Below, piece after piece: positions 62,301-64,000 of a stretch of 64,000 bases of DNA. Location of the stretch: NCBI GenBank assembly GCA_024743315.1, contig JANSWU010000001.1, positions 62,001 to 126,000 of the forward strand. The letters are read 5' to 3'. The DNA is from Hyphomonadaceae bacterium. Its GTDB lineage: Bacteria; Pseudomonadota; Alphaproteobacteria; Caulobacterales; Hyphomonadaceae. The position numbers and the translations under genes were made by a program. Position 1 is the stretch's first letter. Each line of letters opens with the position of its first letter. A model generated the notes under the pieces. That model was not told the DNA's origin, ran no database searches, and was given only the letters and a program-made list of their open reading frames with translations.

Positions 62301-62595
62301 CGTCGCGACCGCGAATATTGACCACCGCGAAGCTTTCGCGCGCGATCGACGTGATACGGTCAAGACCATCAATGTCTGCGACCGCTTCTTCGATCCGCGT
62401 GATGATCTGTTCTTCAACATCTTGCGGTGATGCGCCTTGCCAGGTCATCGTCACAGACGCCCCTGCCACAGGCACCACCGGGAACATTTCGCGTTCCATC
62501 TGATTGAAGCCGAGCACACCGCCGATAAAGGCGACGATCATCAGCAGATTAGCCGCGACCGCGTTCCGCGCGAACCAGGACACCATTCCAAACAT
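59359..62595 (-). CDS. RND efflux pump, inner-membrane transporter (HAE family)
   Basis: A 1078-residue transporter with 12 predicted TM helices and two large periplasmic loops. The paired Asp in TM4 (LVIGVIVDDAIVVGENIHRE) is the hallmark of proton-coupled AcrB-like pumps. It exports hydrophobic or amphipathic compounds in complex with the adaptor at 62598 and an outer-membrane channel. The ATG follows GGAGG; the adaptor gene ends 3 bases before. Confidence 0.95.
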   Translation of the reverse strand: MFGMVSWFARNAVAANLLMIVAFIGGVLGFNQMEREMFPVVPVAGASVTMTWQGASPQDVEEQIITRIEEAVADIDGLDRITSIARESFAVVNIRGRDDIDMQQFIDEIELRVEQINNLPQAAFQPQVQRWEQRDWYFGMAIYGNVDALTLKRVADDVRDDIAEISGGELAVLNGVLDEEVSIEISEEALRRYNLSFSEVAQAVRQSSLNSSGGQIRSSVGDISMTARALADTKEQFENIIVRQSNDQGTIRIGDVAEVIDGFIDADLAATHNGRPTAFVMVVQPDRMDIVNYADSFRDYINRANNPATGILPDGMEIDILWDNSQPFQARMQLISESALLGAVLVMLVLILFLRPIVAFWVTIGIITAFAGGIMLMPLFGVSWNVLSTFAVLLVIGVIVDDAIVVGENIHREVESGRREGLDAAIVGTQLVFKPVVFGVITTIIAFAPWAMLTGPTRAFTQQITFVVIASLVFSIIECMFILPAHLSHMKKEDKSKQSRLARFQQRIADSLIWFAQHIYKPVLEFALKMRYATIVAFFIVFAFAIMLVANRVVPFKFMPEIESDLVQVTIEMPEGTPFSRTLQVRDQLQAGINGAETELNAKWGSQIIRTEDGYQGGVLDGASVVASNSRVQSWIGLVPPENRPELLSTREISEKIRELVGPIQDAEEVSFDFTDNENDTSIRFALNHPDLDRLREASEVVQEQLATYAAAYDIGDNLTAAADELRIELKPGAEALGVTLADVSRQVRQAYFGEEVQRLPRDGEDVRVMVRLPKSARTDLDSIDNLRIRTADGRELPLTQVADFTYAPGINRIIRRNRTRSVTVFAEVLGDGGRGQIMADMNVNFWPDFEKNFPDIERGAAGGFEEEQRFFNELQMLAAGALICMYIVLAIAFRSYAQPLLLMTAIPFAVTGAILGHAITGTSMAMFSIFGIAAAAGVVINDNLVLVDFVNRKRAEGVGAVQALVDAGVSRFRPILLTSVTTFVGILPLIAERSIQAQFLKPMVISLGYAVAFAIFVSLLLVPTLYAVGVEIGRVFRWSWGGRPYRKIGDTYTGEVTIDEEELIGTSAESPRPVPAE

Positions 62596-62597
62596 GA

Positions 62598-63884
62598 TCA
62601 GCCTCCATCGCTGGTTGAGGCAACGACGTTCGGCGACGTGTCCGCCATGCCGGTTGTGTCATCGTCATTGCTGTCGGACGCAGCTTCGTCATTGTGATTT
62701 TTGATGCTGCCATCTTCCATCCGCTGCAGAATGGTGATGCTCATCCCATCGTTCGAACCCCGGATCGGGCTGGTGATCGCAAGATCACCGACGGCGACGT
62801 CGGGGCTGCGGAACCAGGCGCCTTCGGTCGAGCTATAGACCAGATCGACCTCATAGATACGCAGCGCGCCTTCTTCAGGATCGCCAATGAAAATATTGTT
62901 GCCGCCACGAATGGCGGATCGCGGCGCCACCAGAAGATCCTCGATTTTCGTACCCGCAATGCTTGCGGTGACAAACAGACCAGGTGCCATAGGCGCGCCA
63001 TTATCAGAGCCAGCGCCATAAGGGTCATTGAGCTCGGCAATGACATTAATTAGGCGCGTTTGCGCATTGACCGCGGCTGAGCTGCGGGTCACGCGGCCCG
63101 TCCATTGCCGCGGTTCACCCGCAACAGAAGCGGTGAAAACCACTTCAGGGCCAGGGTTTTGAGACGTTTCCGCAAAGGCCAGAGGGAGTCCCAGTTGACC
63201 CAGCTCGTCATCAGTGATCGGCAATGCGACCTCGACAATGTCCGTCGCAAAGACGCGACCGAGCGACTGACCGGGAGAAGCAAACTGGCCAACGTCGACA
63301 TTCTCTTCGCGCACCCGTCCATCAAACGGGGCCACGACAGCTGTCCGACGCAAGGCAAGTTCAGCGTCGGCGAGTTGCGCCTTCGCTGATTCCAGGGCGG
63401 CACGTGCTTCAGCGAGTTGCGGCTCGCGTCGCGCCAGCGGGCTGGAATCGGTGATACCGAGATTGATCAAGTCTTGCTGCGCAATCTCCGCCTCTGCCTC
63501 TTCGCGGGCGAGACGTTGCTCGGCGCTTGCGACACCGGACTGCGCACGCACGACGGCGAGCTCATAATCGGCCCCCTCGAGACGCACCAGCACCTGCCCG
63601 CGGCGGATAAATCCGCCATCAATGAAGTCCGGCGAAACATAAGCGATCCGTCCAGCAATTTGGGGCGCGACCACGATCTCACGTTGCGGCCGCACCTCGC
63701 CTTGCGCTGTGACCTTGAAGTCTAAGTCGGCGCGCGTCACTTGTTCGGCGAACACTGAAAGACCAGCGAATTTTTCTTCCGCCTGTTCCGGCTCCGGCTT
63801 GAGCACTTGGACGGTAAAAAACGCCATGCCGGCCATGCCAGCCAAGACAATAATGGTTACGATTATGGATATGATGCGGCTCAT
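62598..63884 (-). CDS. RND efflux periplasmic adaptor (membrane fusion protein)
   Basis: A 428-residue MFP with N-terminal anchor (IISIIVTIIVLAGMAGMAFF), lipoyl halves around QVLVRLEGADYELAVVRAQSG and AVVAPFDGRVREENVDVGQFASPG, a helical coiled coil (ARAALESAKAQLADAELALRR) and a beta-barrel domain. It bridges pump and outer-membrane channel. The C-terminus ends in a polar, Asp/Ser-rich tail. Its ATG overlaps the upstream partial gene stop (ATGA). Confidence 0.94.
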   Translation of the reverse strand: MSRIISIIVTIIVLAGMAGMAFFTVQVLKPEPEQAEEKFAGLSVFAEQVTRADLDFKVTAQGEVRPQREIVVAPQIAGRIAYVSPDFIDGGFIRRGQVLVRLEGADYELAVVRAQSGVASAEQRLAREEAEAEIAQQDLINLGITDSSPLARREPQLAEARAALESAKAQLADAELALRRTAVVAPFDGRVREENVDVGQFASPGQSLGRVFATDIVEVALPITDDELGQLGLPLAFAETSQNPGPEVVFTASVAGEPRQWTGRVTRSSAAVNAQTRLINVIAELNDPYGAGSDNGAPMAPGLFVTASIAGTKIEDLLVAPRSAIRGGNNIFIGDPEEGALRIYEVDLVYSSTEGAWFRSPDVAVGDLAITSPIRGSNDGMSITILQRMEDGSIKNHNDEAASDSNDDDTTGMADTSPNVVASTSDGG

Positions 63885-64000
63885 GGGAGGACTGCCTCTT
63901 CGGGGCTATTATTGCTCGCAACGTTAGGCGCAACCGGTTCCGCAACCGGTAACCCACCGCCTAGAGCGAGATGGAAACTAACACGATTGGACGCGCGTGC
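63881..64000 (-). CDS. Outer-membrane efflux protein (TolC/OprM-like), C-terminal end
   Basis: The last 39 codons of a gene continuing beyond the window. The ending SNRVSFHLALGGGLPVAEPV matches the conserved C-terminal NRVxLYxALGGG segment of TolC/OprM-type outer-membrane channels. The stop (63881-63883) overlaps the adaptor start, completing a tripartite efflux operon. Confidence 0.8.
   Translation of the reverse strand, partial: ARASNRVSFHLALGGGLPVAEPVAPNVASNNSPEEAVLP

Overview
This 64 kb window looks like a chromosomal segment of an alphaproteobacterium, most plausibly from the Hyphomonadaceae/Maricaulales/Caulobacterales side of the class. The evidence is a two-subunit GlyQ/GlyS glycyl-tRNA synthetase, ETF-ubiquinone oxidoreductase, a fused indolepyruvate ferredoxin oxidoreductase, an hrcA-grpE pair, an rph/rdgB/hemW neighbourhood, many TonB-free lipoproteins with an M13 peptidase, and a moderately GC-rich, densely packed gene layout. 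The genus assignment is inference. I saw no rRNA, tRNA, CRISPR array, prophage or insertion sequence.

Layout. 1-8.7 kb (mostly minus strand): the N-terminal part of pyruvate phosphate dikinase, a GIY-YIG nuclease beside a palindromic element, and a glyQ...glyS operon split by four genes (DUF2314 lipoprotein, cupin, CDGSH Fe-S protein and a secreted caspase-cyclophilin fusion), preceded by a TrmN6-like methyltransferase and a DUF2007 protein. 8.8-13.5 kb (plus): polyprenyl diphosphate synthase, TPR lipoprotein, IspE and a WecA/MraY-type transferase, all plausibly tied to isoprenoid and envelope lipid carriers. 13.5-19.7 kb: membrane protein, ETF-QO, a uracil-DNA glycosylase carrying an in-frame palindromic repeat, a glycosyltransferase/DUF2064 operon, a nuclease-like lipoprotein and an XRE regulator. 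19.6-28 kb: an accessory-looking metabolic block (phosphotransferase-DUF6285, CrtC-like protein, two hotdog thioesterases, SDR, RidA, TetR, a Coq4-family protein and a PhyH dioxygenase) with a candidate TetR operator. 28.1-32 kb: dnaK (with terminator and heat-shock-like promoter), grpE and hrcA. 32-41.6 kb: acyltransferase, rph, CinA-like protein, serine hydrolase, XRE/DUF2975 pair, rdgB, hemW, a MoxR/CoxE-VWA pair and a second cyclophilin. 41.6-50.1 kb: cytosolic hybrid histidine kinase, ClpP-like protease, large lipoprotein, apt, thyA and a TadG-type VWA protein. 50.2-57 kb: indolepyruvate oxidoreductase with a divergent Lrp regulator, DUF2332, thiolase and DUF1801. 57-64 kb: M13 metallopeptidase and a tripartite RND efflux operon (outer-membrane factor cut by the window edge).

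The items most worth a second look are the caspase-cyclophilin fusion in the glyQ-glyS operon and its caspase-less paralogue at 40.7 kb, four copies of a two-hairpin palindromic element (one inside the UDG reading frame, one abutting the GIY-YIG gene), an EF-hand loop inserted in the M13 peptidase, an adhesin-like domain nested in the TadG VWA domain, a hairpin overlapping the ribosome binding site of the hybrid kinase, and the Coq4/PhyH/TetR cluster. All function calls rest on motif recognition by eye; no database search was run.
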